Shown here one piece after another: positions 1-8,828 of a stretch of 64,000 bases of DNA. This DNA is from SKVR01 sp037441525 (lineage in GTDB: Bacteria > Bacteroidota > Bacteroidia > Bacteroidales > UBA7960). The DNA lies in NCBI GenBank assembly GCA_037441525.1, contig JBBISA010000016.1, forward strand, positions 1 through 64,000. The letters are read 5' to 3'. The notes under the pieces were generated by a model that saw nothing but the letters and a program-made list of their open reading frames with translations, ran no database searches and was not told where the DNA came from. The position numbers were made by a program, and so were the translations under genes. Within the stretch, counting starts at the first letter, position 1. Each line of letters opens with the position of its first letter.

Positions 1-2
1 GA

Positions 3-65
3 CAGGCTTTTAATAGCAGCGTCAACAGTTCACTGGCAAGATTGCGGATAATCATTTTTATTTAA
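3..65 (+). CDS. possible 3' end of an upstream gene (partial)
   Basis: An open frame enters from the left edge and runs 20 codons to a TAA six bases before the next start codon. The visible tail begins QAF and is rich in Ser, Arg and Ile. In many Bacteroidota O-acetylhomoserine sulfhydrylase (metY) sits directly upstream of metX and ends near a similar QAF-type motif, so this could be the end of metY. That identity is inference from position only; 20 residues are too few to identify a family. Confidence 0.25.
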   Translation, partial: QAFNSSVNSSLARLRIIIFI

Positions 66-70
66 TCAAT

Positions 71-1087
71 ATGCCACAGATTATAAAAGTACTTTTACCC
101 TTCGAAACTGAATCAGGAAAAGTATTGCCTGAAATTGAAATTGCTTTTGATGTAATTGGTGATCTTACCCTGTCGCGCCCTTTGGTATGGGTAGGTCATG
201 CATTAACAGGTAACTCAAACCCAATGGATTGGTGGCCTGGTATTGTAGGGCCCGGGAAATATGTCGATACCGATAAATACAACGTGGTTTGTGCCAATGT
301 GCTTGGCTCCTATTATGGCACAACGGGCCCCGATTCAGTCAATCCTGAAACCGGAAGACCCTGGCTGCTCGATTTTCCGCTCATTACTATCAGGGATATG
401 GTGAAGGCTCACGAGATTCTGCGTAGTCACCTGAATATAAAGAAGATAGACTTATTTATTGGGGCTTCATTGGGCGCTTTTCAGGGAATGGAATGGTGTG
501 TATTAAAACCAGGATTGATACAACGGCTGGTTTTTCTGGTTGCATCGGCCCGCACAAGCCCCTGGTGCAAGGCATTTAACGAAGGACAGCGCCTTGCCAT
601 GGAAGCCGATCCTACTTTTTATACTGATAATCCAGGAGCAGGTGCCAGGGGGTTGGTGGCTGCCCGGGCTATAGGTATGATCAGTTACCGCAATTACCAG
701 ACTTTTTGCCTTACCCAGGCCGACCCCGACAATGGTTTGCTCGAAAATTTCAGGGCATCAACCTACCAGCGCTACCAGGGCGAAAAACTCACCAAACGTT
801 TCAGTGCCCATGCTTTTTATTATATCCTGAAAGCATTTGACAGCCACGATGTAGGTAGAGGCAGGGGAGGCGTAAAAAAGGTTCTGGCTTCCATCCAAAC
901 AAAAACACTGTGCATTGCCACCGATTCTGATTATCTTTTCCCACCGGAAGAAGTTAAAGGTGTGGCCGACCTGCTACCCAATGCAACTTACAGAGTGCTT
1001 AACAGCATTTTCGGGCACGATGGTTTTCTTATCGACAACGATAAACTTACAGAAATACTTAAAGAATGGGAAAAATCGTTGTATTGA
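71..1087 (+). CDS. metX: homoserine O-acetyltransferase (MetX-type alpha/beta hydrolase)
   Basis: Transfers an acetyl group from acetyl-CoA to L-homoserine, the activating step of methionine synthesis by direct sulfhydrylation; cytoplasmic. The 338-residue chain has the family's N-terminal signature (WVGHALTGNS, then WWPGIVGPGK and NVLGSYYGTTGP). The nucleophile elbow is GASLGAFQGMEW, the Asp of the triad lies in TDSDYLFPPEE and the His in FGHDGFL near the C-terminus. The elbow has Ala where most homologues have a second Gly (GxSxGG), a mild departure. Length is slightly below the usual 350-380. The family also contains serine and homoserine succinyl-/acetyltransferases, so substrate is less certain than fold. 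It ends 7 bp from the convergent rmlD-like gene. Confidence 0.88.
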   Translation: MPQIIKVLLPFETESGKVLPEIEIAFDVIGDLTLSRPLVWVGHALTGNSNPMDWWPGIVGPGKYVDTDKYNVVCANVLGSYYGTTGPDSVNPETGRPWLLDFPLITIRDMVKAHEILRSHLNIKKIDLFIGASLGAFQGMEWCVLKPGLIQRLVFLVASARTSPWCKAFNEGQRLAMEADPTFYTDNPGAGARGLVAARAIGMISYRNYQTFCLTQADPDNGLLENFRASTYQRYQGEKLTKRFSAHAFYYILKAFDSHDVGRGRGGVKKVLASIQTKTLCIATDSDYLFPPEEVKGVADLLPNATYRVLNSIFGHDGFLIDNDKLTEILKEWEKSLY

Positions 1088-1093
1088 AAAATA

Positions 1094-1948
1094 TTACAGC
1101 TTAGAAAGACATCTTTCAAGGCTGTCGCGCCAATAGGGAATGGTAATGCCAAAATCCTTTTTTACCCTGGCTTTGTTGAGCACTGTAAAGAGGGGACGTT
1201 GAACCTGCGAAGGGAAATCCTTGGTAAGTATGGGTTCAATATTACAGTTGAGTTTCTTTATCTGCGCTATGGCAATGGCTACATCGTACCAGCTGGCAAC
1301 ACCTTCGTTGGAATAATTATATATTTCGGTGCGGATTTTTGCAGGTACTTTTGGCAAAATATCCAAAATAGCTTTGGCAAGATCGGCTGCATAGGTTGGG
1401 GTTCCTATCTGATCATAAACGACCTTCAATTCCTTGATGGTTTTCGATTTTTCAATAATAGTTTTTACGAAATTGCTACCGTAGGATGAATATAACCAGG
1501 ATGTTCTGAAAATCAACGCCCGGCGGGCATTAAAAATAACCTCTATTTCGCCATCGAGTTTGGTTTTGCCATAAGTGGTTTTAGGGCTTGCTGTATCGTT
1601 TTCGGTAAGGGGTTTGAAACCTTTGCCTTCAAACAGGTAGTCGGTTGATATGTGAATGAGTAGAATGTTTGACCTCGCGCAAACCTCGGCCAGATATTTT
1701 ACTGCAGTGGCATTGATCAGCATTGCCTGTTTCTGGTCATTTTCAGCCTTTTCAACGTTGGTGTAGGCAGCGCAGTTTATAATAACCTCTATTTTATTGA
1801 CCTTGGTAAACTTTGCAATTTGCTCCTCGCTGGTAATGTCAAGTTCCTTGATATCGGTAAAGAAAAACTTATATTTTGGGTAGGCAGGTTCCAAATCCTT
1901 TAGTTCGCTTCCCAGTTGTCCCTGGCTACCTGTTACAAGTATATTCAT
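1094..1948 (-). CDS. rfbD: dTDP-4-dehydrorhamnose reductase (RmlD)
   Basis: Last step of dTDP-L-rhamnose synthesis: NAD(P)H-dependent reduction of dTDP-4-dehydrorhamnose, supplying surface polysaccharide. The 284-residue protein is a short-chain dehydrogenase with a Rossmann motif at the very N-terminus (ILVTGSQGQLGSEL), the NCAAYTNVEKAE segment typical of RmlD, and the catalytic YxxxK as YGKTK around residue 130. C-terminal RmlD features such as GVASWYDVA and the RP in QVQRPLFTVLNKAR are present. No rmlA, rmlB or rmlC lies in the window, so it is either a dispersed pathway gene or acts on a related nucleotide sugar. Convergent with metX. Confidence 0.88.
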   Translation of the reverse strand: MNILVTGSQGQLGSELKDLEPAYPKYKFFFTDIKELDITSEEQIAKFTKVNKIEVIINCAAYTNVEKAENDQKQAMLINATAVKYLAEVCARSNILLIHISTDYLFEGKGFKPLTENDTASPKTTYGKTKLDGEIEVIFNARRALIFRTSWLYSSYGSNFVKTIIEKSKTIKELKVVYDQIGTPTYAADLAKAILDILPKVPAKIRTEIYNYSNEGVASWYDVAIAIAQIKKLNCNIEPILTKDFPSQVQRPLFTVLNKARVKKDFGITIPYWRDSLERCLSKL

Positions 1949-2103
1949 TTAATGCAGTTTAGTGAATAGGTGTGCTTTACTTGATTTGGCTTGTTTGTGA
2001 TGGTGAAATTATGAATTTATTTGCTTGCACTTAGAAGTTTTAAAAAAATTATTAGGAAAAACATTTAAGTATTAATTTCGATAGGTGATAAAATAGTATC
2101 GTT

Positions 2104-3561
2104 ATGACTGAAAATAATATAGAGCGGGAAGTATTTGATGCCCATCGCAAGGCACTTTTTATTAATCTCGATAATTCCATTTATGGTTCATTTGCCGAAA
2201 TTGGAGGTGGACAGGAAGTGGCACGCATTTTCTTTCAATCGGGGGGTGCATCGGGTACGGTGGCTAAAACAATATCGGCCTACGATATGGTTTTCAGCGA
2301 TAATCTGTATGGCCGTTCGCCCCAGGGACGATACGTCTCTGAATCTCGACTGATGCAGATGCTCGATTCCGAGTACTCTTCCCTGATCAACGTATTGGGT
2401 GATAAACGGGGTAAGGACACCTGTTTTTTTGTTTTTGCCAACACTGTAACCACTATTAATTACCAGAAAACCAATGAAGGACATGGTTGGATTGGGGTGA
2501 GATTTCAGTTAAAACCAGGCACCGAACCCAACGATGTGGTTCTACATGTGAAGTTGCTCGAACTCGATAACCTGCTTCAACAACGAACCCTGGGAGTGCT
2601 TGGGTTAAATCTTATTTACGCTTGTTTCTACAATTATCAATATCCTAATAGTTTTCTTAGGTCGCTTATTGATAGCAATCTGGAAGAAAGGGTCGAGATA
2701 GATATGATTAGTATGAAGGGCCCCGATCTTAACTATGTTGACAATAGGCTACTGGCCGTACAGCTGGTGAAAAATAACATGACCATGGTTACCATGTTCG
2801 ACCGGTATGGTAATGTAAAACCACCATCGGAGTTGCTCTACAAAAAAAACGTAATGCTTTTCAGGGGAAGTTTCAGGCCAATTACTTATGTAGGTTTCGA
2901 TATGCTTAAAACAGGATTTTCGATGTTTAAAAAAGATATTGGTTTTGATAAGGAAAATACCATTGTTTTGTGCGAAATGACCCTGAAAAACCTTATTGAA
3001 GAAGGGGTATTTGATGAACGTGATTTTCTCGACCGTGTTGATATTCTTTGTGGTTTGGGACAGAATGTAATGATAACCAATTTCAAGGAGTTTTACAAGG
3101 TCACAAACTGGTTTCGTAGTTTTAAAATACAAAACCTTAGGGTAGTGGTTGGCGCTCTTACTTTTCGTAAAATACTGGAAAAGAAGTATTATGCTCATCT
3201 GAAAGGAGGGATACTGGAAGCCTTTGGCAAGTTGTTTACCGATAATATGAAGGTTTACCTTTATCCGGGCAGGGAAAAGGAAACCCAGGTAATTCTTACC
3301 AGCAAAAATATGCCGGTTGAAGCGGATGTGAAGTTTCTGTACCAGCATTTGCTCGAATCGGGTCTTATTATCGATATCCCCAATTACCGGCAGGAAATTC
3401 TTCCTTTCTTTTCTTACAAAGTGCTTGCAAAAATTACTGCCAACGACCCCGAGTGGGAAACCATGGTGCCCAGGTATGTTTCATTATTCATAAAAAGGAA
3501 AAACCTTTTTGGATATGGGAAGGAAAAAGCCCGGGCCGGTAATAATCAAAATCTCTGCTAA
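2104..3561 (+). CDS. conserved protein of unknown function
   Basis: A 485-residue soluble-looking protein without signal peptide or clear membrane segment. The N-terminus carries a strikingly conserved-looking block, FAEIGGGQEVARIFFQSGG followed by GTVAKTISAYDM and YGRSPQGRYVS. I recall long proteins with this block from Bacteroidota and some other bacteria, sometimes misannotated as TonB-dependent receptors; nothing here supports a receptor (no signal peptide, plug or barrel). No catalytic motif is recognised. Its last four bases overlap the stop of the convergent ABC ATPase gene. The intergenic space upstream (155 bp) is AT-rich, so it probably has its own promoter. Confidence 0.7.
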   Translation: MTENNIEREVFDAHRKALFINLDNSIYGSFAEIGGGQEVARIFFQSGGASGTVAKTISAYDMVFSDNLYGRSPQGRYVSESRLMQMLDSEYSSLINVLGDKRGKDTCFFVFANTVTTINYQKTNEGHGWIGVRFQLKPGTEPNDVVLHVKLLELDNLLQQRTLGVLGLNLIYACFYNYQYPNSFLRSLIDSNLEERVEIDMISMKGPDLNYVDNRLLAVQLVKNNMTMVTMFDRYGNVKPPSELLYKKNVMLFRGSFRPITYVGFDMLKTGFSMFKKDIGFDKENTIVLCEMTLKNLIEEGVFDERDFLDRVDILCGLGQNVMITNFKEFYKVTNWFRSFKIQNLRVVVGALTFRKILEKKYYAHLKGGILEAFGKLFTDNMKVYLYPGREKETQVILTSKNMPVEADVKFLYQHLLESGLIIDIPNYRQEILPFFSYKVLAKITANDPEWETMVPRYVSLFIKRKNLFGYGKEKARAGNNQNLC

Positions 3562-4640
3562 CAGGATTTTTTGGTCACAATCTCATTTTGAAGAATCCCG
3601 ACATGACCTGTATTGGGTTTAATAAAACACACTCCTTCGGTAAACTCCCTGTTTGCAGGTGCATAAATAATCAGTTGCAAACTCTCCTTTTCTTCAGTTC
3701 CGGCAAGGCAAATCACTTCTTTGTACTCGCCCAGGAAACGCTCACTAATTACCTTTGCTTTACAAGAGGCGGCAATATCATCAGTTAAAGTAATCTGTTC
3801 AGGTCTCAGGGATATTTCTACCCAACTGGTATCCTTAATATTCTCAATAGCTGTAGTGGCAAATTGTCCAATAGGTGTATCGATAATGTTGCCCAATAGT
3901 TTGCCCCTTATGATATTGGTTTTGCCAAAGAAATCGGCCACGTAGGCGTTTACCGGGTAATAATATACATCAACTGGCTGGTTGGTTTGCAGGTGGAAGC
4001 CTTCTTTCAGAACAGCCACTTTATCGGCAATTGCCAGCACATCGCGGGTGTCGTGGGTTACAAAAATGGCCGTTGCTCTTGTATTTCTTACAATGGTGCG
4101 TATTTCATCGCGCATCTGGTTTCTGCGCATACTGTCGAGATTGCTGAATGGCTCATCGAATAAAATAACTCCTGGCTCGGGTGCAAGAGCGCGGGCAAGT
4201 GCTACCCTTTGTTTTTGCCCACCCGAAAGCTGGTGTGGAAAACGTTTTTCCAACCCCGATAGGCCGCAAATATCAATAATGTCGCGGGTTTTTCGTTCAG
4301 AAGTTGAGCGGTCGGATTTGAATAATCCAAATATGATGTTTTCCCAAACGGTTTTGTGGGGGAAAAGGGCGTAGTCCTGAAAAACGATTCCCACATTTCG
4401 CTGCTGCGGCTCCTTAAATACAGTGGTGCCGGCAACATGGTTCTGATTGATGAATATATTGCCATGGGTAGGCGTTTCGAAACCGGCAATCATTCGCAAT
4501 ATGGTAGTTTTTCCGCAGCCGCTTTCGCCCAGCAGAGCCGCAATTTCTCCCTTTTGCACAGTAAGGTTGAAATCTTTCACTGCCCATTGAGCGGCGTCAG
4601 GGAACTTTTTTCCAAGATTCTCTATTCTTAATACCTCCAT
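3558..4640 (-). CDS. fbpC: Fe3+ ABC transporter ATP-binding protein (FbpC-like)
   Basis: Nucleotide-binding subunit powering import by the permease encoded just upstream. All ABC motifs are visible in order: Walker A GESGCGKTT (about residues 37-45), Q-loop FQDYALFPH, signature LSGGQKQRVALARAL, Walker B VILFDEPFSNLD and the switch His in FVTHDTRD. The C-terminal third (about 240-360) is the TOBE-type regulatory region of the CysA/PotA/FbpC group, with SLRPEQI. At 360 residues it is of normal family length. Last gene of a three-gene operon (binding protein, permease, ATPase) with 12 bp to the permease gene. Substrate is assigned from the binding protein: ferric iron most likely. Confidence 0.86.
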   Translation of the reverse strand: MEVLRIENLGKKFPDAAQWAVKDFNLTVQKGEIAALLGESGCGKTTILRMIAGFETPTHGNIFINQNHVAGTTVFKEPQQRNVGIVFQDYALFPHKTVWENIIFGLFKSDRSTSERKTRDIIDICGLSGLEKRFPHQLSGGQKQRVALARALAPEPGVILFDEPFSNLDSMRRNQMRDEIRTIVRNTRATAIFVTHDTRDVLAIADKVAVLKEGFHLQTNQPVDVYYYPVNAYVADFFGKTNIIRGKLLGNIIDTPIGQFATTAIENIKDTSWVEISLRPEQITLTDDIAASCKAKVISERFLGEYKEVICLAGTEEKESLQLIIYAPANREFTEGVCFIKPNTGHVGILQNEIVTKKSC

Positions 4641-4652
4641 ACAACCTGTAAA

Positions 4653-6302
4653 TTAATCCCTGTTCATAATCCTGTTGAGCAATATTACCGGAGCAATTCC
4701 GGCCATAACAATTACTATGGCTGCCGGGGCTGCTTCAGCAATGCGTTCATCCGATGCAAATTCGAAAGCCCTTATGGCAAGTGTGTCAAAATTAAATGGC
4801 CTTAAAATCATGGTGAGTGGCAACTCCTTCAAAACATCAATAAAAACAAGCAGCACAGCGCTAAGGAGGGGCCCCTTTAGCAACGGAACGTTTACTTGCC
4901 ATAATGTTCGCAACAGCGAATAGCCAAGGGTTCGTGCCGCTTCATCAAGGTGCACTGATACCTTTTGCATTCCACTCTCTATGCTATTAAAACCCACTGC
5001 CATGAAACGCACCATGTAGGCAAAAATCAAAGCAACCCAGGTGCCTGTGAGCATAACTTTAAGATTTGCTCCCACAATTGCCGACAAGCGATGGTCGAGC
5101 CAGATAAAACTTACCATAATACCAATTGCCACCACTGCTCCTGGCAGGGCATAGCCAAGGGTGGCGGTTTTCGATAGCCCTTTCACAAATTTCGACGGGT
5201 AACTGCGCAGGGTAAATGCAATAATGATTGCAGCTGTTGTAACCAAAAGTGCAGCGGTTGTTGCCAGCATAAAACTGTTGCCAAGTAATTCCCAGAACCT
5301 GTATGTAACCACGTAAGGTGATGTTTTTATTCCCCAGTAAATGAGCATTAACACCGGCAATAAAAAACCGAACAGAAAGGGGATAAAACACAGAAGAAAG
5401 TACAGGGCAGAAAATACTCTACCTGCCTTTTTCCTGATAAGGGGCATGTGGCTACTTCCCATAGAGTCGTAACGCATTTTGCCTCGTTGCACCCTTTCGG
5501 CAATAAGCAGTATAAACACAAATAGCAGAAGCCAGGCCGAAAGTTTCAGTGCAACTCCCGGATTTGAAAAGGCAAACCAGGCAGTAAAGATTCCGGTTGA
5601 AAAGGTATCTACTCCAAAATACCTTACCAGTCCGTAATCATTCAATACTTCCATTAGGGCAAGAGACACTCCGGCCACAACGGCTGGGCGGGCAAGAGGA
5701 AGCGCTACTGTGAAGAAAATTCTTCCGGGGGTATGGCCCATTGAAGCAGCCGCATCAAGCAATGTGGAGGATTGATTTCTGAACCATGAGCGGGTTATGA
5801 GATAAACATATGGGTAAAGAGCAAGAGAAAAAATAATGATAGCCCCGTGCATGGAAAGGATATCGAAAAACAAGTGCTGGCCGGTTTCAATACCCAGATT
5901 TTCCCTGAAGAAAACATATACAGGCGAAGTATAATCAAGAATACCTGCCCAGGTAAATCCGCTGATATAAGCTGGCAATGATATGGGCATGATAAGTGCC
6001 CATGTGAAAAACCGCCGGCCAGGGAAATCAAATACACTGGTAATCCAGGCTGTACTTACTCCCATTATGAAAGTAACAATAGCCACGCCTGTCATCACGA
6101 CAACGGTGTTTGAAACATATCCAGGCAGCAGATGCTGGGATACATGCTGCCACACATCATCGCCCTTATAGAAAAAATTAACAAGGATAATGATAAGGGG
6201 TATAGAAACTATACCGGCCAAAATAACCGATCCGCTCACCCATGGGTTAAAAAAGGATCTTTTTAAGTAAAAATGAAGCTTTTTAAGCGGTTTTCTGATC
6301 AT
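4653..6302 (-). CDS. fbpB: Fe3+ ABC transporter permease (FbpB-like, duplicated)
   Basis: Inner-membrane channel of the importer. At 549 residues it is a double-length permease of about 12 membrane spans made of two homologous halves, as in FbpB/SfuB. Each half has the cytoplasmic EAA loop that docks on the ATPase: LLDAAASMGHTPGRIFFTVALPLARPA in the first (around 182-208) and LDEAARTLGYSLLRTLWQVNVPLLKGP in the second (around 450-476). Four bases separate it from the binding-protein gene and 12 from the ATPase gene, so one transcript is expected. Confidence 0.86.
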   Translation of the reverse strand: MIRKPLKKLHFYLKRSFFNPWVSGSVILAGIVSIPLIIILVNFFYKGDDVWQHVSQHLLPGYVSNTVVVMTGVAIVTFIMGVSTAWITSVFDFPGRRFFTWALIMPISLPAYISGFTWAGILDYTSPVYVFFRENLGIETGQHLFFDILSMHGAIIIFSLALYPYVYLITRSWFRNQSSTLLDAAASMGHTPGRIFFTVALPLARPAVVAGVSLALMEVLNDYGLVRYFGVDTFSTGIFTAWFAFSNPGVALKLSAWLLLFVFILLIAERVQRGKMRYDSMGSSHMPLIRKKAGRVFSALYFLLCFIPFLFGFLLPVLMLIYWGIKTSPYVVTYRFWELLGNSFMLATTAALLVTTAAIIIAFTLRSYPSKFVKGLSKTATLGYALPGAVVAIGIMVSFIWLDHRLSAIVGANLKVMLTGTWVALIFAYMVRFMAVGFNSIESGMQKVSVHLDEAARTLGYSLLRTLWQVNVPLLKGPLLSAVLLVFIDVLKELPLTMILRPFNFDTLAIRAFEFASDERIAEAAPAAIVIVMAGIAPVILLNRIMNRD

Positions 6303-6306
6303 TGGA

Positions 6307-7338
6307 TTATTTCCATCCTGCCTGGTTGAAAATTATTGCAGCTTTTGAGAGATGCTTACCGAGCTGGTCTAAGGGCAATGGGTCGCTTTTAAAAGTTCCC
6401 CATTCTTTCAGTAGGGGAGTCCATTCAACATTATTGCTTATGGGGTATTCGTAGTTCTTCTCTGCAAAGGCCTTTTGCGCCTGATCGGAAAGGAGAAACT
6501 CAATAAGTTTTTGTGCGTTTTCGGCATTAGGTGCATAGGCTGTTATGGCAGCACCACTAATGTTGATGTGGGTACCCCGGTCGTTTTGGTTGGGGAAAAA
6601 TATTCCAGTTTGTCTGGCTATATTCTGTTCTTCCTGGTTGATTGAATTTATCAGAAGCCCCATGTAGTAAGTGTTTACAATGGCAATATCTCCAATGCCA
6701 GCAGCAATGGCCTTTATCTGGTCGCGGTCGTTGCCCTTCGGCGGCTGTGCCATATTTGCCGTAACAGCTTTTGCCCATTCAAGCCCTTTTTCATCCCCGT
6801 TGGCTGCCAGTATGGATGCCATTAAGGTTAGATTATAGGCATTTTGCGATGAGCGCACCAGAATTTTTCCCTCCCATTTTTTGGTTGCCAGGTCTTCGTA
6901 GGTTGACAAGCCTGAAGGGTCGACCCTTTCTTTGTGGTATACAATAACTCGGGCACGCTTGGTGAAACCGGTCCAGTACCCCTTCGAATCTCTGTATTGT
7001 GCCGGAACAAGATTACTTATCTTCTCTGTATTCATAGGTTGCAGAAGATTTTTCTCCATCCCCTGGATCATTAAACCCGCATCGGCTGTGATGAACACAT
7101 CGGCAGGCGAGTTTTTCCCTTCCAGCGCCAAACGGTTGATGAGCTGATCAGTGTCAGCTTTTACCAGGTTTACATTAATCCCTGTCTGACGGGTAAACTC
7201 CTGAAATAAGTCCTCATCGACCTGGTAATGGCGCCCCGAATAAACATTTACAACATCACTTTCCTGCCTGCAGCTATTGAATAAAATAATACCAGACACA
7301 ATTATCAGGATAAAAACCAAAGAAAACTGTTTATACAT
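6307..7338 (-). CDS. fbpA: Fe3+ ABC transporter substrate-binding lipoprotein (FbpA-like)
   Basis: Periplasmic binding component. I place the start at the internal ATG giving MYKQFSLVFILIIV, because it begins a typical lipoprotein signal ending in NSC; the frame opens nine codons earlier. The mature part begins VVNVYSGRHYQVDEDLF, the hallmark start of the ferric-binding FbpA/IdiA family, and the adjacent tyrosines in NTYYMG (about residues 222-226) match the Tyr pair that coordinates Fe3+. About 343 residues, normal length. First gene of the operon with the permease and ATPase. Expression is likely iron-regulated, but I could not identify a Fur-type operator. Confidence 0.85.
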   Translation of the reverse strand: MYKQFSLVFILIIVSGIILFNSCRQESDVVNVYSGRHYQVDEDLFQEFTRQTGINVNLVKADTDQLINRLALEGKNSPADVFITADAGLMIQGMEKNLLQPMNTEKISNLVPAQYRDSKGYWTGFTKRARVIVYHKERVDPSGLSTYEDLATKKWEGKILVRSSQNAYNLTLMASILAANGDEKGLEWAKAVTANMAQPPKGNDRDQIKAIAAGIGDIAIVNTYYMGLLINSINQEEQNIARQTGIFFPNQNDRGTHINISGAAITAYAPNAENAQKLIEFLLSDQAQKAFAEKNYEYPISNNVEWTPLLKEWGTFKSDPLPLDQLGKHLSKAAIIFNQAGWK

Positions 7339-7723
7339 ATTTAGAAAAATTAGATTAATAAACATAAAGTTAATCAGAATTACCTTATTTTGCCAGTAAT
7401 AATTTAATGCAATGCCTGATTTCTGATGCTTAATCAGGTTTTAACAAAAACCCCAGAGGATTAAGGTTGCTTGTTTATAGAGCGTAATGAGCTTAGGCAT
7501 TAATAAGAACTTATCCGTTTTGGGTTATACCATTTTTATACAGCAACTCATTTCAATCCCACTCATTTCAGGCATTTCAATATGGAAAAAGATCAGCCCG
7601 GGCAGATGTTGTATTTTTTCAATGGCTCATTGGGATTCTTTGGTATAAGAAATACCACAGGTTCAAACTCAAAACTCTCCTCTTTATTTTTTGGTCTCTG
7701 ATGTCAAAGCTTCAGACACTAAC
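7339..7723. other. 385-bp intergenic stretch between the iron operon and the trp operon
   Basis: Both flanking genes are on the minus strand. The part nearest fbpA is AT-rich and should hold its promoter; a weak TAnnTTT-like element is visible near 7365 on the minus strand but is not convincing. The half nearest the DAHP synthase gene is less AT-rich and shows no open frame worth calling. No strong hairpin with a T-run was seen downstream of the DAHP synthase stop. Confidence 0.4.
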
Positions 7724-8743
7724 CTACTGCACCATTATCTTTTTCCGTAATGCTGCAGTTTCGCGCAAGCGTTCTATGGTGCGTTTCGACTGGTAAAAAT
7801 CAAGGGTTTGTGCCCCATCGGAAACAGCCTTTTGCGGACATTCATGAATTTCGATAAGCACGCCATCCGCGCCGGCCATTACCGATGAAAGGGCAATGTG
7901 TTCCACATAATCACGAATACCTACTGCATGGGAAGGATCGCTGAATACCGGAAGATGACTTTTGTCGTGAAGATAAGGTATTGCGTTGATATCCATTGTG
8001 TTGCGATATGCCTTTTCAAAAGTGCGCACCCCCCTTTCGCACAGGATTATTTTTTCATTTCCATTGGAGAAAATGTACTCTGCCGAGGCCAGGAATTCCT
8101 GTATGGTCGACGACATTCCCCTTTTTAACAAAACGGGCTTGTCGATCTTGCCGAGCTCATCGAGAAGGTTGAAATTCTGGGCATTGCGGGTACCCACCTG
8201 GTACACATCTATATAATCGTACATTTCAGCAATCTGTGATACCTGCATTACTTCACTTACTATCTTGATACCATTTTCACGGCAGTGTTTTGCAAAAAAC
8301 TTCAACCCTTCGATCCCCAGGCCGCGAAATGCATAAGGCGAGCTGCGGGGCTTAAAAATGCCTCCTCGCATAAATTTAATGTTGTTTTCCTTAAGAAAAT
8401 TTACGGTGGTTATTACCTGTTGTTCATCTTCGATGGAGCATGGGCCCATAACAATGGTAAGGTCTTTTCGTGAAATGAGGGTGCCATCGCCAAAATCGAT
8501 TACGGTATCATCGACCCGCCATTTGCGCGATACCAGTTTGTTCTCATCCTCCACAATATGAATGTCCTTTACACCGGGCAAATTCCCAAACAGACGTATA
8601 TCTACTTCTTTTTTGCCGTTGCAGATCAAATAACGGGCACTTCTGGTTTCTACCAGGCTGCCTTTGTAGCCGTGGTTTTTAAGTTCTTTCTGCAGGTTGT
8701 CAAGTTCCTGTTCCGGACAATGATCGGTTAGTTGTATTAGCAT
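7724..8743 (-). CDS. aroF: 3-deoxy-7-phosphoheptulonate synthase (DAHP synthase, beta type)
   Basis: Condenses phosphoenolpyruvate and erythrose 4-phosphate, committing carbon to aromatic amino acids; cytoplasmic. The start is set at the ATG giving MLIQLTDHC; the frame extends 26 Lys/Ile-rich codons further but they do not look like the family. An N-terminal ferredoxin-like regulatory domain (about 1-75) precedes the TIM barrel, as in type I-beta enzymes. Signature segments are VMGPCSIED, RGGIFKPRSSPYAFRG, KPVLLKRGM, CERGVRTFE and DPSHAVG. About 339 residues. It follows trpA by 85 bp on the same strand and probably belongs to the trp operon, coupling precursor supply to tryptophan synthesis. 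Confidence 0.9.
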   Translation of the reverse strand: MLIQLTDHCPEQELDNLQKELKNHGYKGSLVETRSARYLICNGKKEVDIRLFGNLPGVKDIHIVEDENKLVSRKWRVDDTVIDFGDGTLISRKDLTIVMGPCSIEDEQQVITTVNFLKENNIKFMRGGIFKPRSSPYAFRGLGIEGLKFFAKHCRENGIKIVSEVMQVSQIAEMYDYIDVYQVGTRNAQNFNLLDELGKIDKPVLLKRGMSSTIQEFLASAEYIFSNGNEKIILCERGVRTFEKAYRNTMDINAIPYLHDKSHLPVFSDPSHAVGIRDYVEHIALSSVMAGADGVLIEIHECPQKAVSDGAQTLDFYQSKRTIERLRETAALRKKIMVQ

Positions 8744-8828
8744 GATTCTGATTGTTATTTTTTTGTTGATGAATTTTTTGTTGATATGGGTGGATTTTTT
8801 TCTGCTGATTGCAAGGTGCAAATAAAGG

